A stretch of 15,746 nucleotides of DNA from an uncultured Oscillospiraceae bacterium (GCA_905193585.1 CAJJPG010000029.1:1-15746); one strand, 5' to 3'; counted from the stretch's first letter, positions 1-7,866 are shown. The notes: generated by a model from the letters alone, not told the origin. Made by a program: numbers and translations.

Positions 1-34
1 GGCATATTATTTCTTAGAAACCGGAGGGAAGAGT

Positions 35-664
35 ATGAAAAAAGGAACAGTATTAAGCCTTAAAAAAATCAGGTTTTCCGAATTTATAATAAAAAACAAT
101 GTTCTGGTACTTATGGTGATTTTGTTTATTGCCGGTATAGCCGCGGGAACGTTTGCCGGTAAAAAAATCGTCGGTCTGACGGATTATTCTGCGAAGTACC
201 TTGAAAGGTTTGTGGCGGAGCGTAGTAACGCTTCTTTTTTATCGGTCACGGTAAATTCCTTTGCGGGTTCGGCGCTTGTGCTGCTTGCGGTTTTTGCCGC
301 GGGAACGTCGGTTTTGGGCGTGGTGCTGGTGCCTATAGCGGCGGCTGCCCGCTGTGTGCTTTACGGCAGCGTTTCGGCTCTGCTTTACTCGCAGTACTCG
401 GTAAAGGGCATTGCGTTTAACGCTGTGCTTATAATCCCCGCAGAAATAATTTTCGCGGTTGCTCTGCTCTTGGCGGCAAGGGAATCGGTTAAGTTTTCGC
501 TCGGTATGGCAAGGCTCACGCTGCCCTCGGCTCCGCCGGTTAATCTCTCGGCGGATTTCCGCAGCTATTGCAGTAAATACATACTTATATGTTTACTTAC
601 ATTGCTTTCGGCAATTACAGACGCGGTTATGTCCTGCGCGTTCGGGGCAAGCCTTGCTTTATAA
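35..664 (+). CDS. spoIIM: SpoIIM-like (stage II sporulation protein M family) membrane protein
   Basis: 209 residues, close to the roughly 210 of Bacillus SpoIIM. SpoIIM is part of the SpoIID-SpoIIM-SpoIIP machinery that remodels septal peptidoglycan during engulfment of the forespore. What is seen: a short basic N-terminus, a first membrane segment at about residues 22-42, a long hydrophobic Gly/Ala-rich block at about 74-112, another at about 122-147 and a last one at about 183-205. This polytopic pattern fits the SpoIIM/DUF95 family. The ATG at 35 follows the SD GGAGGG at 23-28. The gene ends 31 bases before xerD with no terminator between, so the two are probably cotranscribed; spoIIM and xerD also lie near each other in Bacillus. 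The assignment rests on topology, length and context rather than a catalytic motif. A SpoIIM-family protein without a sporulation role is possible. Confidence 0.7.
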   Translation: MKKGTVLSLKKIRFSEFIIKNNVLVLMVILFIAGIAAGTFAGKKIVGLTDYSAKYLERFVAERSNASFLSVTVNSFAGSALVLLAVFAAGTSVLGVVLVPIAAAARCVLYGSVSALLYSQYSVKGIAFNAVLIIPAEIIFAVALLLAARESVKFSLGMARLTLPSAPPVNLSADFRSYCSKYILICLLTLLSAITDAVMSCAFGASLAL

Positions 665-695
665 AAGGATGTTAAATTTTTTAAGGAGGTGCAAT

Positions 696-1580
696 ATGGC
701 TGATATGTGCGACGCTTTCAGGGAATACCTTGTGAGCGTAAAAAAAGCGTCTGCAAATACGGTTGATTCGTATATGCGCGATATACACCAATATTCGGCG
801 TATTGCGCTTCAAAAAATACCGAGCCTGCGGCGGCTGATTCTTCATTCATAAAAAAATACGTTGATTATTTAGCCGTTATGGGTAAATCGGACGCAACCG
901 TTACCCGCACGGTAGCATCCGTTCGCTGCTACTACCGGTTTTTAATAACAAAGGGCATTACGGAAGAAAACCCCGTAAACGGAATAAAACTTAAAAAAAC
1001 CGAGAAAAAGCTGCCCGGAATACTGGATGAAAACGAGATTATTCTCCTGCTTTCCCAACCCGACGGGGACGATTATAAGAGCGTAAGGGACAAGGCTATG
1101 CTCGAGCTTTTGTACGCTACGGGTATTAGGGTTTCCGAGCTTATAGAGCTTTCGGTTACGGACGTTAACCTGCAAATAGGAATTTTACATATGCACACGG
1201 GCGGCAGGGAGCGCATAGTGCCCATGTACCCCGCGGCGGTAAAGGCGGTTGCGGATTATCTTGTAAACGTCCGCCCCGTAATTGTTACCGATAAAACCGA
1301 GGACAGGCTGTTCACCAATATGAGCGGCGGCTCAATGTCACGCCAGGGCTTTTGGAAAATTATAAAGCATTATTCCGAAAAGGCGGGAATTAAAAAGGAT
1401 ATAACCCCGCACACCCTGCGCCATTCGTTTGCGGCGCATCTGCTTGAAAACGGCGCGCAGCTTAAAGATATTAAGGAAATGCTGGGTCATGCGGATATAT
1501 CGTCCACGCAGGTGTACGCGCAGTTTGTAAAGAGCAAATACACGGCGGCTTACGCTAAATTCCACCCGCTTGCAAGATAA
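696..1580 (+). CDS. xerD: Tyrosine site-specific recombinase XerD
   Basis: 294 residues, the normal XerC/XerD size. XerD works with XerC at the dif site to resolve chromosome dimers at division. The N-terminal SAM-like core-binding domain spans about residues 3-90 and the catalytic domain about 105-290. Visible catalytic residues are R145 (in GIRVSEL), H239 and R242 (in PHTLRHSF), H265 (in GHAD) and the nucleophile Y274 (in QVYAQF). The beta-hairpin that carries the catalytic lysine (GKGNKER in E. coli XerD) reads TGGRER at 168-173, so that lysine is absent; see findings. The frame is open back to 459, but the ATG at 696 has the SD AAGGAGGT at 683-690 five bases upstream and gives the family N-terminus. 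Earlier starts would lie inside the SpoIIM gene. XerD rather than XerC is inferred from the SpoIIM neighbour. Confidence 0.88.
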   Translation: MADMCDAFREYLVSVKKASANTVDSYMRDIHQYSAYCASKNTEPAAADSSFIKKYVDYLAVMGKSDATVTRTVASVRCYYRFLITKGITEENPVNGIKLKKTEKKLPGILDENEIILLLSQPDGDDYKSVRDKAMLELLYATGIRVSELIELSVTDVNLQIGILHMHTGGRERIVPMYPAAVKAVADYLVNVRPVIVTDKTEDRLFTNMSGGSMSRQGFWKIIKHYSEKAGIKKDITPHTLRHSFAAHLLENGAQLKDIKEMLGHADISSTQVYAQFVKSKYTAAYAKFHPLAR

Positions 1581-1615
1581 AACAAATAAAATATTTAAAA
1601 ACAGAAGACATGTAA

Positions 1616-2635
1616 ATGCGGATATTCGTAGACGATATTGCACATACCTATAAAGGCGAGGACAAAATTTGCATATGCGGTGCGGTACATTCTGCAACAT
1701 ATGACGGAAAGAAATATGCATCACTGCAAAGCGTAATTGACGCCGCCGCACCTGTCGGCGGTACGGTAACCCTTGCGCCGGATGCGCTTGATGAAAATGT
1801 TGTCGTCACCGACGGTACGGTCACAATTGACCTTGGCGGTAAAAGATGGATCGGCAATATTGATAATGAGAAGAAATATATTCCTCTGACCGTAAACGGC
1901 GGCAGCGTCACCTTGAAAAACGGTGAGCTTTTCCAGTGGTGGTCCGGCTCCAGTGCCCGAACCGCCATTGTGATAAACGGCGGAGGTGTGACGGTAGAGG
2001 AAAATGTCCGTGTTAAGGGCGGACAGTATGACAGTGATGTCCCATGTCCTTCTATCACGCTTAACGGCGGCTCACTTATTCTCAAAGAGGGCGCAGCCCT
2101 GCTGAGCGGCTTGCAGGTGCCGGATGGCAAGGTACTTGCTGACTATCTGCCCGAGGGAACGGCTTTTGTAAAATGCAGTTATGATTATAAAAGTAACACC
2201 GTGACCGTTTCCGACCCGCAGGAGTTTGTTCCCGATGTTTATACGGCGAACAATATCACCGAGGAAATGGCAGTCGTTTCTCATACCCACGATTTCAGCG
2301 AGAACGAAAACGCCTGTGTCTGCGGATTCACCTGCGCCCACGACAGCGGCAAAAACGACCGCGAGGCAAGCTATTTTGAAAAAGCAATATGCTCTGTCTG
2401 CCATGCCGAGTACGGCAATTATGTAAAGGATACCACCGCGCCTACGGGCGAAATCAAGGTAGAGGAACGCACATGGTGGCAGTCGCTGCTTAACGCTATT
2501 TCCTTTAAATTGTTCTATAAGGAAAAGGTTAAGGCGGAAATTACCGCAACCGACGACAGCTACACGCAAGCGGGCTATGACGAGACAAGTCAAGCTCGAG
2601 CTGAAAGGTTATGTGCTCTATTCGAACACCTTTAA
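1616..2635 (+). pseudogene. Remnant of a large surface protein, 5' fragment
   Basis: 339 codons with no signal peptide and no convincing SD. The ATG at 1616 directly follows an in-frame TAA (1613-1615). The protein opens in mid-domain with a Cys motif (H10...C19-I-C21-G). It continues with a beta-rich, Gly/Thr-rich segment of the SLQ-IDAAA-GGTVTL type (about residues 37-180) that resembles repeats of large Firmicutes surface proteins. Two more Cys motifs follow: H223-T-H-D...C234-V-C236-G and C240...C259-S-V-C262-H. Next is DTTAPTGEIKV (from about 272), typical of the linker before Ig-like modules. The last 15 or so codons are out of frame: homologous-looking sequence continues in the +1 frame from about 2577. 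Ile and Leu codons (ATT/ATC, CTG) differ from neighbouring genes, which favour ATA and CTT. I infer a 5'-truncated, frameshifted gene of foreign origin. No specific function can be named. Confidence 0.6.
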
Positions 2636-3131
2636 CATTACCGTTACAGAGTGCGAACACCCGGGCTATGACATGAGTACGGGCAAATGTACCCAGTGCG
2701 GCTGCGACCTTGCGGCGGCTATTGTAAAGGGCGAAACTACAAGGGGATATGTAAACTTTGACGACGCTCTTACAGCGACGCAGACCGATGAAAATAAGGG
2801 CTGTGTGCTCTGGCTGTTAACAGATGTAACGAAAAAGATCACCGTCAGCGCCGGCGACTTCAAATTCGGTATTAAAAGCCATACCATAGGCGTACTTAAT
2901 GTTACCAAAGCCGCATATCTTAAAACCCTTTCGGCGGGTACGCACACTTTAAGCGTTGTATCGCGCAACGGTCAGGCTGACACAACCTTTACCATTGAAA
3001 AAGAGCGTAAAAACAATTCTCCCAAAACAGGGGAGAATAACGATGTTGTTATGTGGATAGCCTTACTGTTCATAAGCAGCGGAGTCATGACGGGAATCGG
3101 CGCCGCTAAGAAAAGCAAAAAGAAAAAATAA
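2577..3131 (+). pseudogene. Remnant of a large surface protein, 3' fragment with LPXTG-like sorting signal
   Basis: 184 codons in the +1 frame relative to the preceding fragment, which it overlaps by 59 bases. Visible parts are the end of a beta-sandwich module (about residues 5-24), a Cys motif (C26-E-H...C38-T-Q-C41-G), and a second copy of the NFDDALTA...V-LLTDV module seen as SLQSVIDAAA in the first fragment. It ends with a sorting signal: SPKTG at 148-152, a hydrophobic stretch at about 157-175 and the tail KKSKKKK. In Gram-positives such tails are cleaved by sortase and the protein is linked to the wall; here the first residue is Ser instead of Leu. The ATG at 2577 has no SD, so independent translation is doubtful. 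Deleting one base near 2590 would fuse both frames. An assembly or sequencing error is the main alternative. A strong hairpin follows. Confidence 0.65.
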
Positions 3132-3165
3132 TTTAAGGCATTTAAAGCGGTAACCGTAAAATTAA

Positions 3166-3198
3166 CACCGGACATTCGGCTCAGCCGAATGTCCGGTG
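3166..3198. terminator. Hairpin terminator between the surface-protein remnant and prfC
   Basis: Perfect 15-bp inverted repeat (3166-3180 with 3184-3198) around a 3-base loop TCA. On the minus strand the stem is followed by a T-rich run (TTAATTTT), and on the plus strand by a weaker CTTTG-TTATTT. It sits between two converging genes, so it probably serves both strands and mainly ends prfC transcription. Confidence 0.8.
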
Positions 3199-3214
3199 CT
3201 TTGTATATTGTTAT

Positions 3215-4807
3215 TTAATCCTTATTAAAGTCCTCTAATATAAGACCGTCGTTTTTATCGAGAGCCCAGTTAATATTCCATTCGCTTGTAAATATTAAAA
3301 TATTGTTATCCTTAAAGTCCTGAACCCACTTTGTATCCGAAGTGAGGTTCAGGCTTTTCATATCAATATCCTTATTCCTTACCCAGCGGATGTACTGGTA
3401 TGGCATATCGTTTCTTATAACGTCAACGTTATACTCGTTTTTAAGGCGGTATTCAAGCACTTCAAGCTGCAAAACGCCCACAACGCCCACTATAACCCGC
3501 TCCATACCCGAGTTTGGCTCGCGGAATATCTGAATGGCGCCCTCCTGCGCTATCTGCTCAACGCCCTTTACAAACTGCTTGCGCTTAAGGCTGTCCTTTT
3601 GCTCTATAACGGCGAAATGCTCAGGCGCAAAGGTGGGAATACCCTCAAACCTAACGTGCTTTCTAAGGGAGCATACCGTATCGCCTATTGAGTAAATACC
3701 GGGGTCGAAAACACCGATTATATCGCCCGCATACGCCTCGTTTATTACCTGGCGCTCCTCCGCCATCATCTGCTGCGGCTGAGATAGGCGCACAGTTTTA
3801 TCCGCCTGAACGTGGTAGTAATCCGCCCCGCGCTCAAACTTGCCCGAGCATATGCGGAAAAAGGTGATTCGGTCGCGGTGGTTCTTATTCATATTCGCCT
3901 GAATTTTAAAGGCGAACGCCGAAAAATTATCGTCAAACGGGTCTACAGGCACGCCCTCCGACATACGCGGCAGTGGGGATGTGGTCATTTTAAGGAAGTT
4001 CTCTAAAAACGGCTCAACCCCGAAATTTGTCAGCGCCGAACCGAAGAAAACAGGGGTCAGCTCGCCGCGGCGCACCTTTTCAAGGTCAAATTCATAGCTT
4101 GCACCGTCAAGCAGCTCAATTTGGTCTACCAGCTCTGCGCGCTGGTACTCGCCTATAAGCTCATCTAATTTTTCGGTATCGGTAATATCGCACTTTACGG
4201 CGCTTAATTTATCCTGCCCGCGGTGGAACTCTTTAAAGGTGAGAATTTCGCGCTTGTCGCGGTCAAAAACGCCCTTAAAGTCAACCCCGCAGCCTATGGG
4301 CCAGTTAACGGGGTAGGTGCCTATGCCAAACTCCTTTTCAAGCTCGTCAAGCAGCTCAAACGGGTCGCGTGCCTCGCGGTCTAACTTATTTATAAAGGTA
4401 AATATCGGAATATGCCGCATAGCGCAGACCTTAAAGAGCTTGCGCGTTTGCGCCTCAATACCCTTTGCCGCGTCAATTACCATTACCGCGCTGTCCGCCG
4501 CCATAAGGGTGCGGTAGGTATCCTCCGAAAAGTCCTGATGTCCCGGGGTATCGAGAATATTTATGCAAAAGCCCTCGTATTCAAACTGCATGACAGACGA
4601 GGTTATGGAAATACCGCGCTGTTTTTCAAGGTCCATCCAGTCGGAAACCGCGTGCTTGGCCGTAGCCTTGCCCTTTACCGAGCCTGCGGTTTGAATTGCA
4701 CCGCCGTAAAGCAAAAATTTCTCGGTCAGGGTGGTTTTACCTGCGTCCGGGTGGGATATTATAGCAAACGTCCGTCTGCGTTCAATTTCGGTTTTAAGGT
4801 CGCTCAC
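3215..4807 (-). CDS. prfC: Peptide chain release factor 3 (RF3)
   Basis: 530 residues, against 529 in E. coli. RF3 is a translational GTPase that removes RF1 or RF2 from the ribosome after peptide release. The G domain comes first: HPDAGKTT (19-26, G1), a switch I region ending in RGISIT (64-69), DTPGHQDF (86-93, G3) and NKLD (140-143, G4). Beta-barrel domain II and the RF3-specific C-terminal domain follow to about residue 525. The HPDAGKTT P-loop and overall length separate RF3 from EF-G, which is much longer. The start is GTG at 4807, with the minus-strand SD GAGGAG seven bases upstream. A consensus promoter lies just upstream (4840-4869). The gene is transcribed alone and diverges from the DUF951-prfA operon, so RF3 and RF1 share one intergenic control region. 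Confidence 0.95.
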   Translation of the reverse strand: MSDLKTEIERRRTFAIISHPDAGKTTLTEKFLLYGGAIQTAGSVKGKATAKHAVSDWMDLEKQRGISITSSVMQFEYEGFCINILDTPGHQDFSEDTYRTLMAADSAVMVIDAAKGIEAQTRKLFKVCAMRHIPIFTFINKLDREARDPFELLDELEKEFGIGTYPVNWPIGCGVDFKGVFDRDKREILTFKEFHRGQDKLSAVKCDITDTEKLDELIGEYQRAELVDQIELLDGASYEFDLEKVRRGELTPVFFGSALTNFGVEPFLENFLKMTTSPLPRMSEGVPVDPFDDNFSAFAFKIQANMNKNHRDRITFFRICSGKFERGADYYHVQADKTVRLSQPQQMMAEERQVINEAYAGDIIGVFDPGIYSIGDTVCSLRKHVRFEGIPTFAPEHFAVIEQKDSLKRKQFVKGVEQIAQEGAIQIFREPNSGMERVIVGVVGVLQLEVLEYRLKNEYNVDVIRNDMPYQYIRWVRNKDIDMKSLNLTSDTKWVQDFKDNNILIFTSEWNINWALDKNDGLILEDFNKD

Positions 4808-4839
4808 AAAATTACTCCTCTGTTTAAAAATACCAGTAA

Positions 4840-4869
4840 ATTATACCATAGCTTATTATGCGCTGTCAA
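4840..4869 (-). promoter_or_regulatory. Sigma-A promoter of prfC
   Basis: On the minus strand a perfect -35 TTGACA (4864-4869) and a perfect -10 TATAAT (4840-4845) are separated by 18 bases. Transcription would begin near 4833, about 25 bases before the GTG start. The leader is too short for a riboswitch. Confidence 0.85.
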
Positions 4870-4928
4870 GCGCCCGAAATAAGACAAAAAAAATACTTGA
4901 TTTGTGTAAAATTTGAGTATATTCGGGC

Positions 4929-4957
4929 TTGTCTTTCCGTATGAAAAGATGTATAAT
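4929..4957 (+). promoter_or_regulatory. Sigma-A promoter of the DUF951-prfA operon
   Basis: The -35 TTGTCT (4929-4934) and the perfect -10 TATAAT (4952-4957) are separated by 17 bases. The start site would be near 4964, about 25 bases before the DUF951 ATG. It diverges from the prfC promoter, with about 60 bases between the two -35 boxes. Confidence 0.75.
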
Positions 4958-4988
4958 AAAATGTAAATTATAGGAAAGAGGTGCGCGG

Positions 4989-5186
4989 ATGGATATAAGA
5001 GTGGGCGATAAGCTGCTTATGAAAAAAAAGCACCCCTGCGGAGCGGATACCTTTTCGGTTTTGCGCATAGGTATGGATTTTCGCCTTAAATGCGACGGTT
5101 GCGGCAGGGAGGTAATGGTGCCGCGCACAAAGGCTGAAAAAAGCCTTAAAAAAATAATCAGAACAGACGGAGAAGACAATGTTTAA
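4989..5186 (+). CDS. DUF951 family small protein (YyzM-like)
   Basis: 65 residues, matching the usual length of DUF951. The family has no established function. The pattern is typical: a DIRVGD start, a basic KKKHPCG (12-18), then RLKCDGCGR (32-40). C17, C35 and C38 suggest a small metal site or nucleic-acid-binding fold, but this is inference. The ATG at 4989 follows AGAGG at 4977-4981. The stop codon overlaps the start of prfA by eight bases, so translation of the two is probably coupled. It is the first gene of the prfA operon, downstream of the 4929-4957 promoter. Its cotranscription with RF1, next to RF3 and t6A synthesis, hints at a translation-related role but does not prove one. Confidence 0.85.
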   Translation: MDIRVGDKLLMKKKHPCGADTFSVLRIGMDFRLKCDGCGREVMVPRTKAEKSLKKIIRTDGEDNV

Positions 5187-6255
5187 TAAATTGGAGGCGG
5201 TTGTAAGCCGCTATGAGCAGATAGGCGCGGAGCTTTCGCAGCCGCAGACCGTGGCTGATACCGAGCTTTTCACAAAGCTTATGAAGGAGCACGCGGCGCT
5301 TTCACCCATAGTGGAAAAATACCGCGAGTATGTATCGGCGCAGCAAGCCGAAAAAGAGGCGCTGCAAATAATAGCGGAAAACGGCGGGGATAAGGAGCTG
5401 AAAGAGCTTGCCGAGGAAGAGCTGAAAGAGGCAAAGGCAAACCTTGAAAAATATTCCGACGAATTAAAGCTGCTCATGTTACCGCGTGACCCGAATGATG
5501 AAAAGAACGTAATTGTTGAAATCCGCGGCGGCGCGGGCGGCGAGGAAGCGGCGCTTTTTGCGGGAACGCTTTACAGAATGTATACCATGTATTCCGAATC
5601 CCGCCGCTGGAATATTGAGGTTATAAACGCCAACGAAACGGAGCTTGGCGGCTTTAAAGAAATTGTATTTATGATTGAGGGCGCGGGCGCATACTCACGC
5701 CTTAAATACGAAAGCGGCGTGCACCGCGTTCAGCGCGTGCCCGATACCGAAACGCAGGGGCGCATACACACCTCTACCGTTACCGTGGCGGTTTTGCCCG
5801 AGGCGGAGGATGTTGAGCTTGATATTAACCCCGCCGACCTTAAAATTGATACCTTCCGTTCAGCAGGCGCGGGCGGTCAGCACATAAACAAGACCTCGTC
5901 AGCAATTCGTGTTACTCATATTCCCACAGGCACGGTAGTTGAGTGTCAGGATGAGCGCAGCCAGTATAAAAATAAGGATAAAGCCCTTAAAATTCTGCGT
6001 TCCCGCCTGCTTGACGCAGCCCAGCGCGAGCACGACGCGGCAATAGCATCCGACCGTAAATCGCAGGTGGGCACGGGCGACCGCAGCGAGCGCATAAGAA
6101 CCTACAATTACCCGCAGGGCAGAGTGACCGACCACCGCATAGGGCTTACCCTTTATAAGCTTGAGCAGATTTTGAACGGCGATATTGACGAAATAATAGA
6201 CGCGCTCACCACCTATTACCGCACCGAGGCTTTGCGGGCTGAAAACGGGGAATGA
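5179..6255 (+). CDS. prfA: Peptide chain release factor 1 (RF1)
   Basis: 358 residues, the standard RF1 size. RF1 recognises UAA and UAG and triggers peptidyl-tRNA hydrolysis. The GGQ motif is at 232-234 (in GAGGQHINKTSSA), matching the E. coli position. The codon-recognition tripeptide is P188-D189-T190 (RVPDTETQGRIHTS), the PxT form that marks RF1; RF2 carries SPF. The helical N-terminal domain occupies about residues 1-100 and is rich in Glu and Lys. The ATG at 5179 overlaps the end of DUF951 and has GGAG nearby. The next gene begins one base after the TGA. prmC, which encodes the methylase of the GGQ glutamine and often sits beside prfA in Firmicutes, is not between prfA and sua5 here. 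Confidence 0.96.
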   Translation: MFNKLEAVVSRYEQIGAELSQPQTVADTELFTKLMKEHAALSPIVEKYREYVSAQQAEKEALQIIAENGGDKELKELAEEELKEAKANLEKYSDELKLLMLPRDPNDEKNVIVEIRGGAGGEEAALFAGTLYRMYTMYSESRRWNIEVINANETELGGFKEIVFMIEGAGAYSRLKYESGVHRVQRVPDTETQGRIHTSTVTVAVLPEAEDVELDINPADLKIDTFRSAGAGGQHINKTSSAIRVTHIPTGTVVECQDERSQYKNKDKALKILRSRLLDAAQREHDAAIASDRKSQVGTGDRSERIRTYNYPQGRVTDHRIGLTLYKLEQILNGDIDEIIDALTTYYRTEALRAENGE

Positions 6256-6256
6256 T

Positions 6257-7276
6257 ATGATTACCGAAAGACTGAAAACGGATTCGGAAAATTATGAAAA
6301 CAGCATAAAGCGCGCGGCGGAGCTTTTAAAAAAGAGCGGAACCGTTGCAATTCCCACCGAAACGGTATACGGGCTTGCGGCGTCTGCTTATGATGAAAAC
6401 GCGGTAAGAAAGGTTTTTGAGGCTAAGGGCAGACCGCAGGATAACCCGCTTATAGTGCATATTGCGGATATATCGGTGCTTACCGAAATAGCGCGGGATA
6501 TACCGGAAAGCGCCTATAAATGCGCAGAACTTTTCTGGCCGGGTCCGCTTACAATGATTTTAAAGCGGACCGATAAAATTCCGCCCTGCGTGTCTGCGGG
6601 GCTTGATACCGTGGCGGTGAGAATGCCGCTTGATACCACCGCGCGAGATATAATAGCGGCGAGCGTGCCGCTGGCAGCGCCCTCCGCCAATACCTCGGGC
6701 AGACCCAGCCCCACAAGCGCCGAGTGCGTTATAGGCGACCTTGACGGCAAAATTGACGCCGTGGTTATGGGAAAGGATTGCGCGGTGGGAGTAGAATCCA
6801 CCGTTATAACCTTAGTAACCGACCCGCCCAAAATTTTAAGACCGGGAGCGGTAACGCCCGAACAGCTTAAAACCGTAATACCGAATATTCAGCTTGATAA
6901 AGCGGTTTTATCAATGCCCGCCGAGGGGGAAAAGGTTTCATCTCCCGGTATGAAATACAAGCATTACGCGCCTAAAACCGAAACGTATTTGGTTGAGGGC
7001 GAGAGCGAGAAATTCGCCGAATTTGTAAATTCCAAGCCGAACGCCGCGGCGGTCTGCTTTTATGAGGACGGGGAAAAAATAACCGTTCCGCGCCTTTTTT
7101 ACGGCACGGCGGAGGATGAAAAGACCCTTGCCCACAGTGTATTTGCGGTGCTCCGCAAGGCGGATAAATTAGGCGTTTCCGAAATTTACGTTCACGCCCC
7201 CTCAAAAAGCGGAATAGGGCTTGCGGTGTATAACCGCCTTATTCGCGCGGCGGCTTTCAGGGTGATAAAGCTATGA
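6257..7276 (+). CDS. sua5: L-threonylcarbamoyladenylate synthase (Sua5 type)
   Basis: 339 residues, the long Sua5/YwlC form rather than the short TsaC form. It makes threonylcarbamoyl-AMP from threonine, bicarbonate and ATP, the first step in t6A37 formation on tRNAs that read ANN codons. The catalytic YrdC-like domain spans about residues 15-200 and holds PTETVYGL (33-40), K57-G-R59 and APSANTSGRP (141-150). The linker SPGMKYKHYAP (229-239) is the Sua5 signature, and the smaller Sua5 domain follows to the end. The ATG at 6257 is one base after the prfA stop, with GGGGA inside the prfA end as SD. The stop overlaps the coaE start as ATGA. prfA followed by this gene is a common Firmicutes order. 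The partners TsaB, TsaD and TsaE are not in the window. Confidence 0.94.
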   Translation: MITERLKTDSENYENSIKRAAELLKKSGTVAIPTETVYGLAASAYDENAVRKVFEAKGRPQDNPLIVHIADISVLTEIARDIPESAYKCAELFWPGPLTMILKRTDKIPPCVSAGLDTVAVRMPLDTTARDIIAASVPLAAPSANTSGRPSPTSAECVIGDLDGKIDAVVMGKDCAVGVESTVITLVTDPPKILRPGAVTPEQLKTVIPNIQLDKAVLSMPAEGEKVSSPGMKYKHYAPKTETYLVEGESEKFAEFVNSKPNAAAVCFYEDGEKITVPRLFYGTAEDEKTLAHSVFAVLRKADKLGVSEIYVHAPSKSGIGLAVYNRLIRAAAFRVIKL

Positions 7277-7866
7277 GCATAATTATAGGCTTAACAGGGT
7301 CTACCGGCGCGGGCAAAAGCACGGCTGCGGCGGCAGCGAAAGATTTCGGCTTGCAGGTCATTGATTGCGATAAATCTGCAAGAGCCGCAACCGAAAAGGG
7401 AACCGACGGTTTAAAGGCTTTAGTCGCCGCTTTCGGTAAAGAAATACTTTTACCCGACGGCTCGCTAGACCGCAGGGCTTTAGCGGCGGCGGCTTTTGCA
7501 AGCCCCCAAAAAACCGAGCTTTTAAATAAAACAATTTTACCGCATATAGTAAAGTTGGTTTTAGCCGAGACTGAGGGCAAAAACGTTCTGCTGGACGCAC
7601 CCACGCTTTTTGAAAGCGGTCTTAACTCGGTTTGTACTGCGGTAATTGCGGTTTCTGCCGATGCGGAAATACGCAGAGAGCGCATAATAAGGCGCGACGG
7701 ATTGACTCCCGACGCGGCTGATTTAAGAATAAACGCGGGCAAAACGGACGAATACTATAAACAAAAAGCGGATTATTTTCTTTACAACAATTCGGATGAA
7801 AAAGCGTTTTCTAAGCGCTTTTCAGATATATTGAAAAACATTATCGGAGGTAATATAAATGGCTGA
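7273..7866 (+). CDS. coaE: Dephospho-CoA kinase
   Basis: 197 residues, normal for CoaE. It phosphorylates the 3' hydroxyl of the ribose of dephospho-CoA, the last step of CoA synthesis in the cytosol. The P-loop GSTGAGKST is at 9-17. VIDCDK (29-34) carries the conserved aspartates. LDAPTLFESGL lies near 115-125, and the lid region RRERIIRRDGL lies near 137-147. The ATG overlaps the sua5 TGA by four bases, and the end overlaps the next gene by eight bases. Both junctions imply translational coupling. The protein is alanine-rich, but all the expected motifs are present. Confidence 0.94.
   Translation: MSIIIGLTGSTGAGKSTAAAAAKDFGLQVIDCDKSARAATEKGTDGLKALVAAFGKEILLPDGSLDRRALAAAAFASPQKTELLNKTILPHIVKLVLAETEGKNVLLDAPTLFESGLNSVCTAVIAVSADAEIRRERIIRRDGLTPDAADLRINAGKTDEYYKQKADYFLYNNSDEKAFSKRFSDILKNIIGGNING

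Noticed and set aside
1..34. Possible end of an upstream gene (stop TAG at 15-17)
   Set aside because: Only a few codons are visible, and more than one frame is open, so nothing can be assigned.
459..695. Upstream extension of xerD to 459
   Set aside because: It lies inside the SpoIIM-like gene, lacks an SD and gives no recombinase-like residues; 696 has a strong SD.
1643..2130. Minus-strand open frame opposite the surface-protein remnant
   Set aside because: No SD or recognisable domain; it is a shadow of the plus-strand coding sequence.
4951..4974. dif-like sequence (TATAATAAAATGTAAATT) in view of xerD nearby
   Set aside because: It only loosely resembles half of the Bacillus dif site, lacks the two-arm structure and coincides with the prfA operon -10 region.
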